NCBI RefSeq assembly: GCF_000420445.1
Contig: NZ_ATUY01000010.1
Location: forward strand, 1-64,000
DNA: 64,000 bases
Direction of reading: 5' to 3'
Origin: Actinotignum urinale DSM 15805
GTDB lineage: Bacteria > Actinomycetota > Actinomycetes > Actinomycetales > Actinomycetaceae
The notes under the pieces: generated by a model
Told to the model about the DNA's origin: nothing
The model's input: only the letters and a program-made list of their open reading frames with translations
Databases searched by the model: none
Made by a program: the position numbers and the translations under genes
Shown: in pieces, positions 45,506 to 55,089 of the stretch
Layout of the letters: every line of letters starts with the position of its first letter
How positions within the stretch are numbered: the stretch's first letter is position 1

Positions 45506-47644
45506 TTATCGTTGTCCGGGCTGACCGGGCTGAGCAGGTTGGGCGGGCTGAGCAGGCTGAGCTGGCTGGGCAGGCCCAGCGGGCTGAGGTGGCTGTGGCC
45601 CAGCAGGCTGAGGTTGTTGTCCAGAATCATTATTTTGCCCGTTTTCGGGATTCTCCCCCTCTGTTTGTGGATCACCCGTCGGACGTGGCGCAAACGTGGG
45701 CTTCCCGCCAATCGGCGTCTCAACCTTCTCAAACTTCGACATCTTAACGTCTTTCGACGCCTTCTTCATATAGGCAACCCACACCTCGGCCGGATAATCG
45801 CCACCCGTCATTGTTCGTGCATGGCGCCCGAAACCAGTCAAAACTTCTTCTTCTCCATTCGCACCAATTTGATACATATTCACAACAGTCACCATCTCGG
45901 GCGTATATCCGGCAAACCACGCAGAAACCGGCCCTGAAGATGTCCCCGTTTTACCAGAAACATCAAAACCTAGCCTGCCCGCTACCGAAGCCGTACCGTC
46001 ACTGCCTGTAACGGCACCCAACAAAAGATTCATGTTGTCCGCGACTTTTTCATCGATTGCACGTTTTCCTTTGGTATCCGCAGAATAGACAATGTTTCCG
46101 GAACTATCGCGCACTTCCTTCACAATGTGAATGTCATGTTTAATTCCCCTGCTCGCAAAAGTCGCATATGCGCGAGTCATATCAACATTTCGTGGAGAAG
46201 AAGAACCTAAAACATTCGATAACCCATCGTCCAAACCGGGCGTATTTTCAGGAATACCTGCCTGAATAGCGGCCGCCTTTGTGTTCCTCGGCTTCACATC
46301 CCTATTGAGCTGAATATAGTACGTGTTCAGAGAATCACGAGTCGCAACATACATGTCGCTGGGACTATACGAATAATTTCCGTAATTTTGAAAACTCATG
46401 CCACCCACACGAACCGGGGAAGTGTTATCGTATTTCGTCGTATAAATACCTTTACCCTGCTCCAAAGCAGCTAAGGCTCCAAACACCTTAAACGTCGAAC
46501 CTGCCTGCGCATGATCTTGGGTAGCGCTATTGCGTTGACGTGCCAAATAATCGGCTCCACCATACATGGCATAAATTTCGCCGGTTCGCGGATCTGCGGA
46601 CAGCAACCCAACGTAATTATTTGCAGGCCGGCTCGTCGGCAAAGTCCCAATCGCTTCTTCCGCATATTTTTGCAGTGTCGGATCAATCGTCGTCGTAATC
46701 CTATATCCACCTTGACGCAAAGTGTCCTCGGTAAATTTACCGGTGGCGATAAGCTCACGCTGAGCCTGGTCTAACAAATACCCCTTTGGGCCACGATACT
46801 GTTCCTGATTACCTTTCGACGGCGGAAGAGTTTGTGGCATCGTCGCTTTTTTCACGTCCTCATCGGTGATATAACCATCTTCTCGCATCAATTTAATAAC
46901 ACGATTAAATCGTTCTTTCGCTTTTTTCGGATTTACCGCCGGATCCCACGAAGAGGGAGCTGGAATAACGGCAGTCAAAAGTGCTGCCTGATTAAGATCA
47001 ATCTCGGAAGCATGTTTCCCGAAATAACGAATAGCTGCGGATTCAATACCGTAAGCACCGCGCCCATAATAAATCGTGTTGAGATAATCCTGGAGAATCT
47101 CGTTTTTCCCCATATTCCTATCAACCTTGATAGCGAGAAGGGCTTCCTTGAGTTTATCCAAATATCCACGGGTTTTACCCAAATAATAATTTTCTACATA
47201 CTGCTGGGTAAGAGTTGAAGCTCCCTGGCGCGCCCCGCCACGAATATTGTTCCACGCCGCGCGGACTATTCCCGCAAAATCAACACCTGAGTTCGTGTAA
47301 AACGTGCGATCTTCAGATGCGATAACAGATTCCCCAATATATTTCGGCAGGGTATCTAACTGTACGGGCGTACGATCATATTCGTAAATATCGCCCATCC
47401 CTGTTTTTCCGTCGTTGTAATAAACGGTTGTTTTTTGAGCAAGTGCTAATTCGTCAGGTTCGGGAATGCCCAAACTAAAATACATTCCCAAAATTGTTGC
47501 GCACCCTGTCAAAAAGAGAGTGAATGTACTGATTACTGTAAAACGCCACGACGGAATCCAACGATGAACAGGGCCTTTTCCGGCGCGTGGATAATTCCAA
47601 AACTTGGTTTTTTTCCTTCTCTTCTGAATTTTTTTCTTAGTCAC
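45506..47644 (-). CDS. Class A penicillin-binding protein (bifunctional)
   Basis: A GTG at 47644 behind AAGGAGCAAC is preferred. The roughly 712-residue protein has a basic cytoplasmic start, one membrane helix (about 40-65), a GT51 glycosyltransferase domain (ASEDRTFY with catalytic Glu, QGASTLTQQYVENYYL, YLNTIYYGRGAYGIESAA) and a transpeptidase domain (AGSTFKVFG with active Ser near residue 383, SLN in RDSLNTYYI, KTGTS). The C-terminus is a Pro/Gln/Ala tail (PAQPAQ repeats). It polymerises and crosslinks peptidoglycan. It follows the AI-2E-type permease gene by 20 bp. Confidence 0.95.
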   Translation of the reverse strand: MTKKKIQKRRKKTKFWNYPRAGKGPVHRWIPSWRFTVISTFTLFLTGCATILGMYFSLGIPEPDELALAQKTTVYYNDGKTGMGDIYEYDRTPVQLDTLPKYIGESVIASEDRTFYTNSGVDFAGIVRAAWNNIRGGARQGASTLTQQYVENYYLGKTRGYLDKLKEALLAIKVDRNMGKNEILQDYLNTIYYGRGAYGIESAAIRYFGKHASEIDLNQAALLTAVIPAPSSWDPAVNPKKAKERFNRVIKLMREDGYITDEDVKKATMPQTLPPSKGNQEQYRGPKGYLLDQAQRELIATGKFTEDTLRQGGYRITTTIDPTLQKYAEEAIGTLPTSRPANNYVGLLSADPRTGEIYAMYGGADYLARQRNSATQDHAQAGSTFKVFGALAALEQGKGIYTTKYDNTSPVRVGGMSFQNYGNYSYSPSDMYVATRDSLNTYYIQLNRDVKPRNTKAAAIQAGIPENTPGLDDGLSNVLGSSSPRNVDMTRAYATFASRGIKHDIHIVKEVRDSSGNIVYSADTKGKRAIDEKVADNMNLLLGAVTGSDGTASVAGRLGFDVSGKTGTSSGPVSAWFAGYTPEMVTVVNMYQIGANGEEEVLTGFGRHARTMTGGDYPAEVWVAYMKKASKDVKMSKFEKVETPIGGKPTFAPRPTGDPQTEGENPENGQNNDSGQQPQPAGPQPPQPAGPAQPAQPAQPAQPAQPGQPGQR

Positions 47645-47664
47645 GTTGCTCCTTACCCCAAACA

Positions 47665-48984
47665 CTACCTATTTTTAACGCCACGTGATCTGCGTAAAAC
47701 AGAACGGAACCTAGATCGACGTTTTTTCTCCGTGTTCGTTTCCGTGCTTTCGCTTACATCGCGCGAAGCGCTACCGTCCCGATCGCGATGCAAGAAATCT
47801 TGAAAAATTTCGACGGGGGCTTCGCCGTCATAATGCCCTTCATACCTATTTTTCTTCGCTTCTGCTTCTGGTATAAGGAATGCTTCAGTCCACCGTGTGA
47901 GTGGTGAGGAATCGACGAAAACAGCTTTGAAGAACAAGGTGAGGGGAACAGCAAGAATCGTTCCCATTCCGCCCAAAACAACAGCCCAAAACAGCAACGA
48001 GACGAATGTTACCGTTGTGGACAACCCCACGGCATCTCCCACAATTTTTGGCTGAACCACACCCTGGATACTAACATTCACGACTGTGAAAATAACGAGA
48101 ACAGCTATGCATGTTCCCCATCCTGAATCCAATAAACCTACAAGCGCCGGAGGAATCACGCCAATAATAAAACCAATATTAGGAATATAGTTCGTCACAA
48201 AGGTCCACAGTGTCCACGCGAAAGCCATGGGAACAGCGAGCCACAGCATCACCGCGTAGTTAATAGCGGATACTATGAGCCCGAAAATCGTTGCCACAAG
48301 CCAGTATTGGCGAACACGCCCTTCAAAGGAAGCTAAAGCGTTATAGAGGTTTTCGTCGTACTTGCGTAAAACCCAACCGCGGTGGCGAATAGATAAGGTG
48401 TCAATCGTCGTGAAGAAAATGGCGATGGTGAGAATAAATAGAAGTGAGCTAGCGGAAAGTAACGTTTGAGATGCGTAAGAAATAATACTTACGATCATAT
48501 CTACATTGACGTTATTTCCGGCCTCTTTGAACATGAGTTCTGCGTCAATTCCCCACCCGTTGAGGAACCCTTTTAACTCGGTGAAAAGCATGGCGAATTT
48601 ATCGCTATATCCCCTGAGGAAACCCGGTAAACCGGAAATTGCCCACGCCATTAAACCGAACATTGTGACAAGAACAGCAACAATAATAAGAACCGTCACC
48701 ATGCCGGATATTGCGGGCGGGACACGTTTTTTAATGAGTGCGCGATGCACAGGACGAACCGTTAATACCAGCGTTAACGCAAGAAAAACAGGGGCAATAA
48801 TATCTTGCAACATGTACATGCCCGCACACACAATAACTGCGAACGCACACACTTGTAAAAGTTTCAAACCGAAAGGTTGACTACCGCGAGATAAAGCCGC
48901 TCGAAGTTGATTTTTCTTCGCAACTTCTATGCCTTCATGGACTGTTGTTTGGGGTAAGTTACCCGGTCCGACACCAGTAGACAT
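47665..48984 (-). CDS. AI-2E/PerM-family membrane protein
   Basis: The 439-residue protein has about eight helices with the family's C-terminal features FGLIVSAINYAVMLWLAVPM, FVTNYIPNIGFIIGVIPPAL, GVVQPKIVGDAVGLSTTVTF and LGGMGTILAVPLTLFFKAVF. Members export small molecules or sodium/protons; only a few have been tied to autoinducer-2. The last 65 residues form a basic cytoplasmic tail. The neighbouring PBP gene is probably co-transcribed with it. Confidence 0.88.
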   Translation of the reverse strand: MSTGVGPGNLPQTTVHEGIEVAKKNQLRAALSRGSQPFGLKLLQVCAFAVIVCAGMYMLQDIIAPVFLALTLVLTVRPVHRALIKKRVPPAISGMVTVLIIVAVLVTMFGLMAWAISGLPGFLRGYSDKFAMLFTELKGFLNGWGIDAELMFKEAGNNVNVDMIVSIISYASQTLLSASSLLFILTIAIFFTTIDTLSIRHRGWVLRKYDENLYNALASFEGRVRQYWLVATIFGLIVSAINYAVMLWLAVPMAFAWTLWTFVTNYIPNIGFIIGVIPPALVGLLDSGWGTCIAVLVIFTVVNVSIQGVVQPKIVGDAVGLSTTVTFVSLLFWAVVLGGMGTILAVPLTLFFKAVFVDSSPLTRWTEAFLIPEAEAKKNRYEGHYDGEAPVEIFQDFLHRDRDGSASRDVSESTETNTEKKRRSRFRSVLRRSRGVKNR

Positions 48985-49074
48985 GAGTTCTCCTTGAATA
49001 TTTTTTGAACGCTTATTCTATTTTGCCAGGAAAATTCGGAAGATGATCAAACGGCACGTTTTTCTTATCGTGAC

Positions 49075-50367
49075 TTACACTTTACGCGGAATTCCTTTAA
49101 ATTTTTTAATGGTTGTTGCGTACCATACAGCTGTAAGGACGACGAAAACAATCATCCCTATTTCTATTCCGCGCGACCATCCCACGGGCGGAAAAATAAA
49201 GATAGCAACAACCGCGGCAATACATTCGGAAATGTTGAATAATACGTCGTAGAGTGAGAAAGCGCGTCCACGGTAGGTGTCTGCCGTATCTGATTGGACG
49301 ATGGTGTCCACCGCGATTTTGGCGCCCTGAATACCGATGCCAAAAATAAACATGCCGGCAACAACCCTGGAATATGCCGGGGTTGAGGCGATAATGATTT
49401 GCCCAACCGCTCCCCCAATCAGGCAACACACAATCCACGTGTGGGGGCGCATTTTTTCGTGGGCGAGAGGGGTAAGAATAATGGATATTCCGTGCCCGGC
49501 TACCATCGCGCCAAAAAGGCCCCCGAAGAAAGCTATTCCCGCATCTGCGTTGGCAGGATCTGCGTAGAGATTTCTTCCCGCCAAAATCACCATCATGACG
49601 TGGAGCTGGTAGATAAAACGGTGGAGACTCATGGTGCCAAGGGCTGCGGCTGGTGTTCCTCTGCGAATAAGGTAGCGAACGCCGTCTGCAAGTTCTTTTA
49701 CCGCTGTGCGAAGTGCAGTGAAGAGAGTTCCTCCGGGAACTTCTTTCGGACCAAGCTCTTGTTTACCCAGAAGTGTTGCCACGCCCGAACCGCATACGTA
49801 CAAAATACCTGCAGCAATAAGTGCTCCGGTTTGTTGGAGGGCTTGGGTGGGAAGCATGAGGCGCAGAAGAAAACCAATGGCCGCCCCGCACAGTGTTGAG
49901 GCGCCACCCAATGTCGGAACAAGAGAATTTGCTGTAAGAAGCCTTTGATTCGATTCCACGACGTTAGGTAGCGATGCGGACAAAGACGCGAGAAGCATTC
50001 GGTTCACGCCCAATGCGGTGAGGGCGATAACATAGGTAAGCCAACCTATTCCCGAAAGTGTTGCCGCAACAATACATGCAACAAGAAATCCACGTATCAG
50101 GTTCCCGTAGAACAATATTTGACGACGTGGCCAGCGATCAATAAACGGTCCCGTGAAGGGACCCACCAGGGAGAACGGTAGCAGAAGGACGAGGAAGGAA
50201 ATCGCAACATCTGTAACGTTTGCGCCGGCTGCGGGGTTGAAGAAAAAGAGGGACGCTAGGCCGGCTTGAAACATTCCATCCCCACATTGGGTGACAAGCC
50301 GAACCCCAAGGAGTTTAAAAAAGCCACGCGAACGCAGTAGCGATTTCAGGTCATCAACGAGTTTCAT
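49075..50367 (-). CDS. MFS transporter
   Basis: The 430-residue protein has twelve predicted helices, with FLVLLLPFSLVGPFTGPFID followed by RWPRRQILFYGNLIRGF, the loop 2-3 motif of MFS exporters, and a second half starting near MSLHRFIYQLHVMMVILAGR. Substrate unknown; the drug/metabolite exporter subgroup (MFS_3-like) fits best. It overlaps the CCA-adding enzyme gene by 4 bp (ATGA), so they are translationally coupled. Confidence 0.85.
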   Translation of the reverse strand: MKLVDDLKSLLRSRGFFKLLGVRLVTQCGDGMFQAGLASLFFFNPAAGANVTDVAISFLVLLLPFSLVGPFTGPFIDRWPRRQILFYGNLIRGFLVACIVAATLSGIGWLTYVIALTALGVNRMLLASLSASLPNVVESNQRLLTANSLVPTLGGASTLCGAAIGFLLRLMLPTQALQQTGALIAAGILYVCGSGVATLLGKQELGPKEVPGGTLFTALRTAVKELADGVRYLIRRGTPAAALGTMSLHRFIYQLHVMMVILAGRNLYADPANADAGIAFFGGLFGAMVAGHGISIILTPLAHEKMRPHTWIVCCLIGGAVGQIIIASTPAYSRVVAGMFIFGIGIQGAKIAVDTIVQSDTADTYRGRAFSLYDVLFNISECIAAVVAIFIFPPVGWSRGIEIGMIVFVVLTAVWYATTIKKFKGIPRKV

Positions 50368-51803
50368 CTTTCAGCCCACCATTTTTTTAGGCGCTTGGCG
50401 GCTTCGTCGTGCTCTAAAGGGCCTTCTTCAAGCCGTATATTCAACATATATTTATATGCTTCACCCACGGTTCTCCCCGGTGAAATTCCGAGGATTTCCA
50501 TAATTTCGTTACCGTCAATATCGGGGCGAACCGCATCAAGTTCTTCTTTTTCGCGAAGTTCAATAATGCGCCGTTCAAGTTCGTCGTTGGCCGCTTGAAG
50601 AATATTTACTTTTCGACGGTTTTGTGACGTTATATCGGCGCGTATAAGACGCAACAACCGCGACAACAGTGGCCCCGCATCTTTCACAAAACGACGTACT
50701 GCGCTATCTGTCCACCCCGAATCAGCGAAACCGAAAGCGCGTAAATGTAGCTCCACAAGCCGGGCAACATCCTGCGTTGTTTTCTTGTCGAAACGCAGTT
50801 CTTTCATCCGTTGTGTTGCCATTTTTGCGCCAACAACGTCGTGCCAACGGAAGGTTACGGAGCCGTCTTTTTCAAATTTTCGTGTTTTCGGTTTACCAAT
50901 ATCGTGCATTAATGCTGCGAAACGAAGAACAAAATCCGGGCCGGGAAGTTCATCGTCTTCCAAAGCGATCGCATTATCGAGGACTTGAAGGGTATGTTCG
51001 TAAACATCTTTGTGGCGATGGTGTGCATCGACCGTGTTTTTTAACATGCTAATTTCGGGAAGTACAACGTCCGCGATTCCCGTGTGTACTAGGGCTTCTA
51101 TGCCACGTCGTGGCTGAGGTGAGGTAATAAGCCTCTTAAGCTCGCTCTGGATGCGTTCTCTGGAAACAATTTCTAGCCGCGGAGCGAAATCTTCCATGGC
51201 GCGTAAAACGTCTGGGGAAATATCGAAACCTAACTGCGCAGCAAATCGAGCCGCGCGCATAATCCTCAACGGGTCGTCGTCGAAAGATTGTGCGGGATTC
51301 ACGGGTGTGCGCAATACGTAACGTTCAAGATCATCAAGCCCATTACATGGGTCTACAAGATGCATATTCGGCAGGCGTATTGCCATTGCGTTAACCGTGA
51401 AATCGCGGCGCGTGAGATCGCCTTCCAGAGTATCTCCGTAGGTCACCTCTGGTTTACGGGATTCCATATCGTATTCGTCGGTGCGATATGTTGTTATTTC
51501 GACGGTATAGCCGGCATTTTGCGCCCCGATAGTTCCAAATTCTTTCCCAATATCCCACGTATTTCCCCACGTGTTCAATATTTTTTGGGTGACATCGGGG
51601 CGTGCAGAGGTGGTGAAATCGTAGTCATGAATAGGTTTACCCAAGAATGCGTCTCGTACCGGTCCGCCAACAAGCGCGAGTTCTTCGCCTTCCTTCGTGA
51701 AGAGTTCACCTAACTTCACTATTTCTTCAGGCATCCGGGAGAACGTCTGCTGCCCGCGCATGAGCATAAGTGCTTTTGCGTTATTATTCGCAGAAATATT
51801 CAT
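50364..51803 (-). CDS. CCA-adding tRNA nucleotidyltransferase
   Basis: The protein has the class II polymerase beta signature: ALVGGPVRDAFLGKPIHDYD, with DYDFTTSARPD, then GDLTRRDFTVNAMAIRLP, DDPLRIMRAARFAAQLGF, and an HD domain (HRHKDVYEHTLQVL, FAALMHDIGKPKTRKF). It restores CCA to tRNA 3' ends; two of three tRNAs in this window do not encode full CCA. Start is uncertain: ATG 51803 or GTG 51833. The order with a divergent NUDIX gene matches pcnA-mutT4 in mycobacteria. Confidence 0.93.
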   Translation of the reverse strand: MNISANNNAKALMLMRGQQTFSRMPEEIVKLGELFTKEGEELALVGGPVRDAFLGKPIHDYDFTTSARPDVTQKILNTWGNTWDIGKEFGTIGAQNAGYTVEITTYRTDEYDMESRKPEVTYGDTLEGDLTRRDFTVNAMAIRLPNMHLVDPCNGLDDLERYVLRTPVNPAQSFDDDPLRIMRAARFAAQLGFDISPDVLRAMEDFAPRLEIVSRERIQSELKRLITSPQPRRGIEALVHTGIADVVLPEISMLKNTVDAHHRHKDVYEHTLQVLDNAIALEDDELPGPDFVLRFAALMHDIGKPKTRKFEKDGSVTFRWHDVVGAKMATQRMKELRFDKKTTQDVARLVELHLRAFGFADSGWTDSAVRRFVKDAGPLLSRLLRLIRADITSQNRRKVNILQAANDELERRIIELREKEELDAVRPDIDGNEIMEILGISPGRTVGEAYKYMLNIRLEEGPLEHDEAAKRLKKWWAER

Positions 51804-51989
51804 AACACCTAATTTCTGTTCGATTATCTTCACACCCTTGTTTACACATCCTTTATGTTACATTCCTGGTGCATATCTTTCAGGGCGAACATTCTCTAAG
51901 TTCGCCACTTTACACACTTTACGAAAAATTAACGTAATAATGTGGCGAGTACGATGGGTGTTGAGCCGTCAAACTGTTAATGTGTATGT

Positions 51990-52529
51990 ATGTCGAGTTC
52001 AGCCCCCCTGCCTTCTCAATTTAAAGGCCGTAAATCTTTGTGGCACAGTGGTGCCGCTCGTAAGGTTGCTGCTCGACGTCATTCTCTGCCCATTGTGAAT
52101 GAAACTAGTGCGGGCGGAGTTGTCCTCACCGTCAAAAATGGACATGCCTATGTTGCTGTTATTGCCCGTTTGAATCGCGGAAAGCGCTTAGAATGGTGCC
52201 TTCCTAAAGGTCATTTGGAGGGTAAAGAAACGCCTCGCCAGGCCGCGGTTCGTGAAGTTGCCGAGGAAACAGGTATTCATGGGCGCGTCATTATGCATTT
52301 AGCAACAATTGATTATTGGTTTTCCGGAACTAATCATCGTGTCCACAAGGTTGTCCACCATTACCTCATGGAAGCTAAATCTGGGACTATTTCTGTGGAA
52401 AACGACCCGGATCATGAGGCAGAAAAAGCTGAATGGGTTCGTTTGGATCGTGTTGCTTCACGTTTGGCTTACCCGAATGAGCGCCGAATTATATCTTCTG
52501 TTCTACAACTTTTAGCGGGGGATGAATGA
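51990..52529 (+). CDS. NUDIX hydrolase
   Basis: The 179-residue protein carries the complete Nudix box in GHLEGKETPRQAAVREVAEE followed by TGI (G-x5-E-x7-REVAEE-x-G). The upstream SAGGVVLTV and WCLPKGH are also typical. It is syntenic with mycobacterial MutT4 (Rv3908), for which a nucleotide-cleaning or capped-substrate role is debated. The first 38 residues are basic and variable. Its stop overlaps the start of the DUF6049-type gene (ATGATG). Confidence 0.93.
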   Translation: MSSSAPLPSQFKGRKSLWHSGAARKVAARRHSLPIVNETSAGGVVLTVKNGHAYVAVIARLNRGKRLEWCLPKGHLEGKETPRQAAVREVAEETGIHGRVIMHLATIDYWFSGTNHRVHKVVHHYLMEAKSGTISVENDPDHEAEKAEWVRLDRVASRLAYPNERRIISSVLQLLAGDE

Positions 52530-54934
52530 TGCCTCGCTTGTCGCGCCTTGTTGCGGGGTTATGTGCGGGATTGTGTGTTGCGAACGCTTCGTCGCCCTAC
52601 GCTCTTTCTTCGTTTTTTCCTTCTTTTTCGACGACGGTTTCCTCGCGCGCTTCTTTATCCTCCTCTTCTTCGGGGGTTTTGGCGCACGCTACGTCGTCGT
52701 CAACTATGTCTTTTCCGCGAGATAACACGAAAAGTGAGAAACGAGTTATTTCGTTAACCTCTTACGGAGCGCCGATTATTGAACATGACGGAAAGGTTGA
52801 GGTAACGGCTCGTATTACAAATACTAAAAATACTGAACTCCGTCTTTCTCACGTGTCTTTCTATGCTCAGCGACGCATTCCCTCCACCGCGAATGCTGCT
52901 CTCGCGTTTTTGCGTGGAGAAACACATAATCTTGCTCTCTACGAGAAAAAAGTTGTGGGTACGAGTCTAGCCCCGGGTTCCTCCACAGATATTTCTTTTT
53001 CACTTCCTCGATCAATGTTCCCTTCTCAGTGGGGACCACGTGGCATGGAAATTCGTGCCTCCCTGGGTGATGAGGAATTCACTGACCGTAATTTTCTTAT
53101 TTTTGCCCCATCGACTCCTGTTCAAAAAATTCCGGTGACGGTAACTATCCCCATCACCGCTCAATATTCACAGTCTTTAGTCGAAAAAAACGCTGTTCAA
53201 GAGTTCAAGGATCTTTTTAAAGGCAGTGAACAAACTCCGACTCATGAACCGTCCCAATCCCCCTCACCTAAACTTTCCCACACACCCACTGGTGAATCTT
53301 CACGGTCCTCTTCTCACCCTTCTCAAACACTGTCCCCTTCCGCAGTCTCTTCACCAACAGAAAGTTCCTCAAAATTTGAGACATCTCAGGGTAAAAAACC
53401 TATTCTTTCCGCCCAAAGCCTGGATTATTTAACCACTATGGCGCTACCTGGGGTCACCATTGCCATTGATCCTTTACTCATGGACAATAAACAGGACGCT
53501 GAAGCTATTCGCCGTTTTGCTGCGGTTTCGGGGACACATGTTCTTGTTCTTCCGGCAGGAGATCTCGATATTGCTCCTTTTGCTCATACTCAACGTGCCG
53601 ATTTCCCTCGTAAAGCAATAGAAAAAGCGAATCAGGTTACCACTTCTTTAGGCCCTCAGGCAAGTTCGAATATTTTTTTCAGCTCTCAATCTTTTGACGA
53701 CGTCACCGCAGATTTTGTACGTTCATTCAATTATGGGGGTTTTTTGGTCAGCGACGCCGATGCTCGTCTGTCCTCTTCTCAGGTAGGTACGGGAACGGTT
53801 TACCTTTCTTCCCAACAGGCTTCTTCGCGTAATTCATCGGGCGCTCCAAAAGTTATTGTTTCGTCGTCCCTAATGTCCTCAGCGTTATCAGGTGTTCTTC
53901 CCACAGAAAAACAGGCGAATGCACTTAATCCGTCGAACAAAGATTACTATTCCACGAATTCTGATTCTTTACCTTTAAATTCTGATAAGGGGCGCCAGCT
54001 GGCATTAGCTCTTTCCGCGATTTCCTATCAATCAAATAACACAAAGGACGCTTCACACAATATTGTTATTGACCGTGAAGATGTGGCGTGGGCGGGGCCG
54101 AAACGTTCCCATAATTCATCATTATCTCCCCAGGTTCTTGCAAAAAATGTCAATATTTTATTGAGTGCGCCCTGGTTGGAGCCGACACCTCTTCCTTCCG
54201 TTCTCCAATCTCCAACGGACACCATTGTTCCCCTTAACCCGAATTCTTCATCTTCTTCTCTTAATCCTTCCCAGTTGAATGGCGTCTTTAAAAATATTGA
54301 AAATATTGAACATTTTGCTTCTTCTTTGGATCATTTTGACCTCATTCAAGAAAAATTGAATGACTATGTTGGCTTCATTTCATCGGTGTCTTTGCGTTCG
54401 CACACGAAAGAGCGGGCAAAGCTCCTCACGCAGGTTCGTTCTTTGAGTGACTATGTTCAACGCGGATTAACGGTTGATCAATCCTCAACAGTGAATGTTA
54501 TTTCTGAGAAAACTGATTTTCCCGTTCACGTGAAAAATTCGTTACCTACGCAGGCAACTGTTTTTGTTCATTTACATTCACCAGATTATCGTCTTGTGTC
54601 TGACGCTCCTGTGAAGATAACTATTCCGCCGGCAAGCACTGTGACTGCCTCTCTTCCCATTACTGCAAGGGGTTCCGGGAATATTAACATTTTGGTTTCC
54701 TTGGAAACTCAAGATGGTCGCACTATAACTCGATCAACCGAAATCAAGGTTCGTTTGCGTGCACACTGGGAAAATACGGGCATCATTATTGTTGGGGTAG
54801 CTACGGTCGCTCTTTTCGTTTTCGGTATTTCGCGTTCCTTGAGGCGCGGACGCCGTTCCCCACAAGTTAATCCCGACAGCCATCTGGAATCCTTGCGTTC
54901 AGATACGTCTTTTCCGGATAACGACGCAACATGA
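52526..54934 (+). CDS. Secreted, membrane-anchored protein (DUF6049 type)
   Basis: The 802-residue protein has an N-terminal hydrophobic signal, a large Ser/Thr-rich extracellular part with a Pro/Ser linker (about 230-290: PSQSPSPKLSHTPTGESSRS pattern), and a polysaccharide-deacetylase-like stretch PGVTIAIDPLLMDN. It ends with a membrane helix near 750-772 (IIIVGVATVALFVFGI) and a basic cytoplasmic tail. In actinobacteria this position (Rv3909 in M. tuberculosis) is occupied by DUF6049 proteins next to MurJ, linked to cell-wall work but not characterised. The assignment rests on position and architecture. Codons lean to T endings. Confidence 0.8.
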   Translation: MMPRLSRLVAGLCAGLCVANASSPYALSSFFPSFSTTVSSRASLSSSSSGVLAHATSSSTMSFPRDNTKSEKRVISLTSYGAPIIEHDGKVEVTARITNTKNTELRLSHVSFYAQRRIPSTANAALAFLRGETHNLALYEKKVVGTSLAPGSSTDISFSLPRSMFPSQWGPRGMEIRASLGDEEFTDRNFLIFAPSTPVQKIPVTVTIPITAQYSQSLVEKNAVQEFKDLFKGSEQTPTHEPSQSPSPKLSHTPTGESSRSSSHPSQTLSPSAVSSPTESSSKFETSQGKKPILSAQSLDYLTTMALPGVTIAIDPLLMDNKQDAEAIRRFAAVSGTHVLVLPAGDLDIAPFAHTQRADFPRKAIEKANQVTTSLGPQASSNIFFSSQSFDDVTADFVRSFNYGGFLVSDADARLSSSQVGTGTVYLSSQQASSRNSSGAPKVIVSSSLMSSALSGVLPTEKQANALNPSNKDYYSTNSDSLPLNSDKGRQLALALSAISYQSNNTKDASHNIVIDREDVAWAGPKRSHNSSLSPQVLAKNVNILLSAPWLEPTPLPSVLQSPTDTIVPLNPNSSSSSLNPSQLNGVFKNIENIEHFASSLDHFDLIQEKLNDYVGFISSVSLRSHTKERAKLLTQVRSLSDYVQRGLTVDQSSTVNVISEKTDFPVHVKNSLPTQATVFVHLHSPDYRLVSDAPVKITIPPASTVTASLPITARGSGNINILVSLETQDGRTITRSTEIKVRLRAHWENTGIIIVGVATVALFVFGISRSLRRGRRSPQVNPDSHLESLRSDTSFPDNDAT

Positions 54935-55089
54935 CGACGCAACATAATATAGTTCGATAACGCTTCACGCACCCATCTTTTTTGCATCATCATACTAAAA
55001 TATATATCTTCTTATATCGGAATAAATCCATTATTTCAACAAGATTTCCTAGTAGAATAGTGTTGTTGTTTATGTTCTGAGGAGGATAA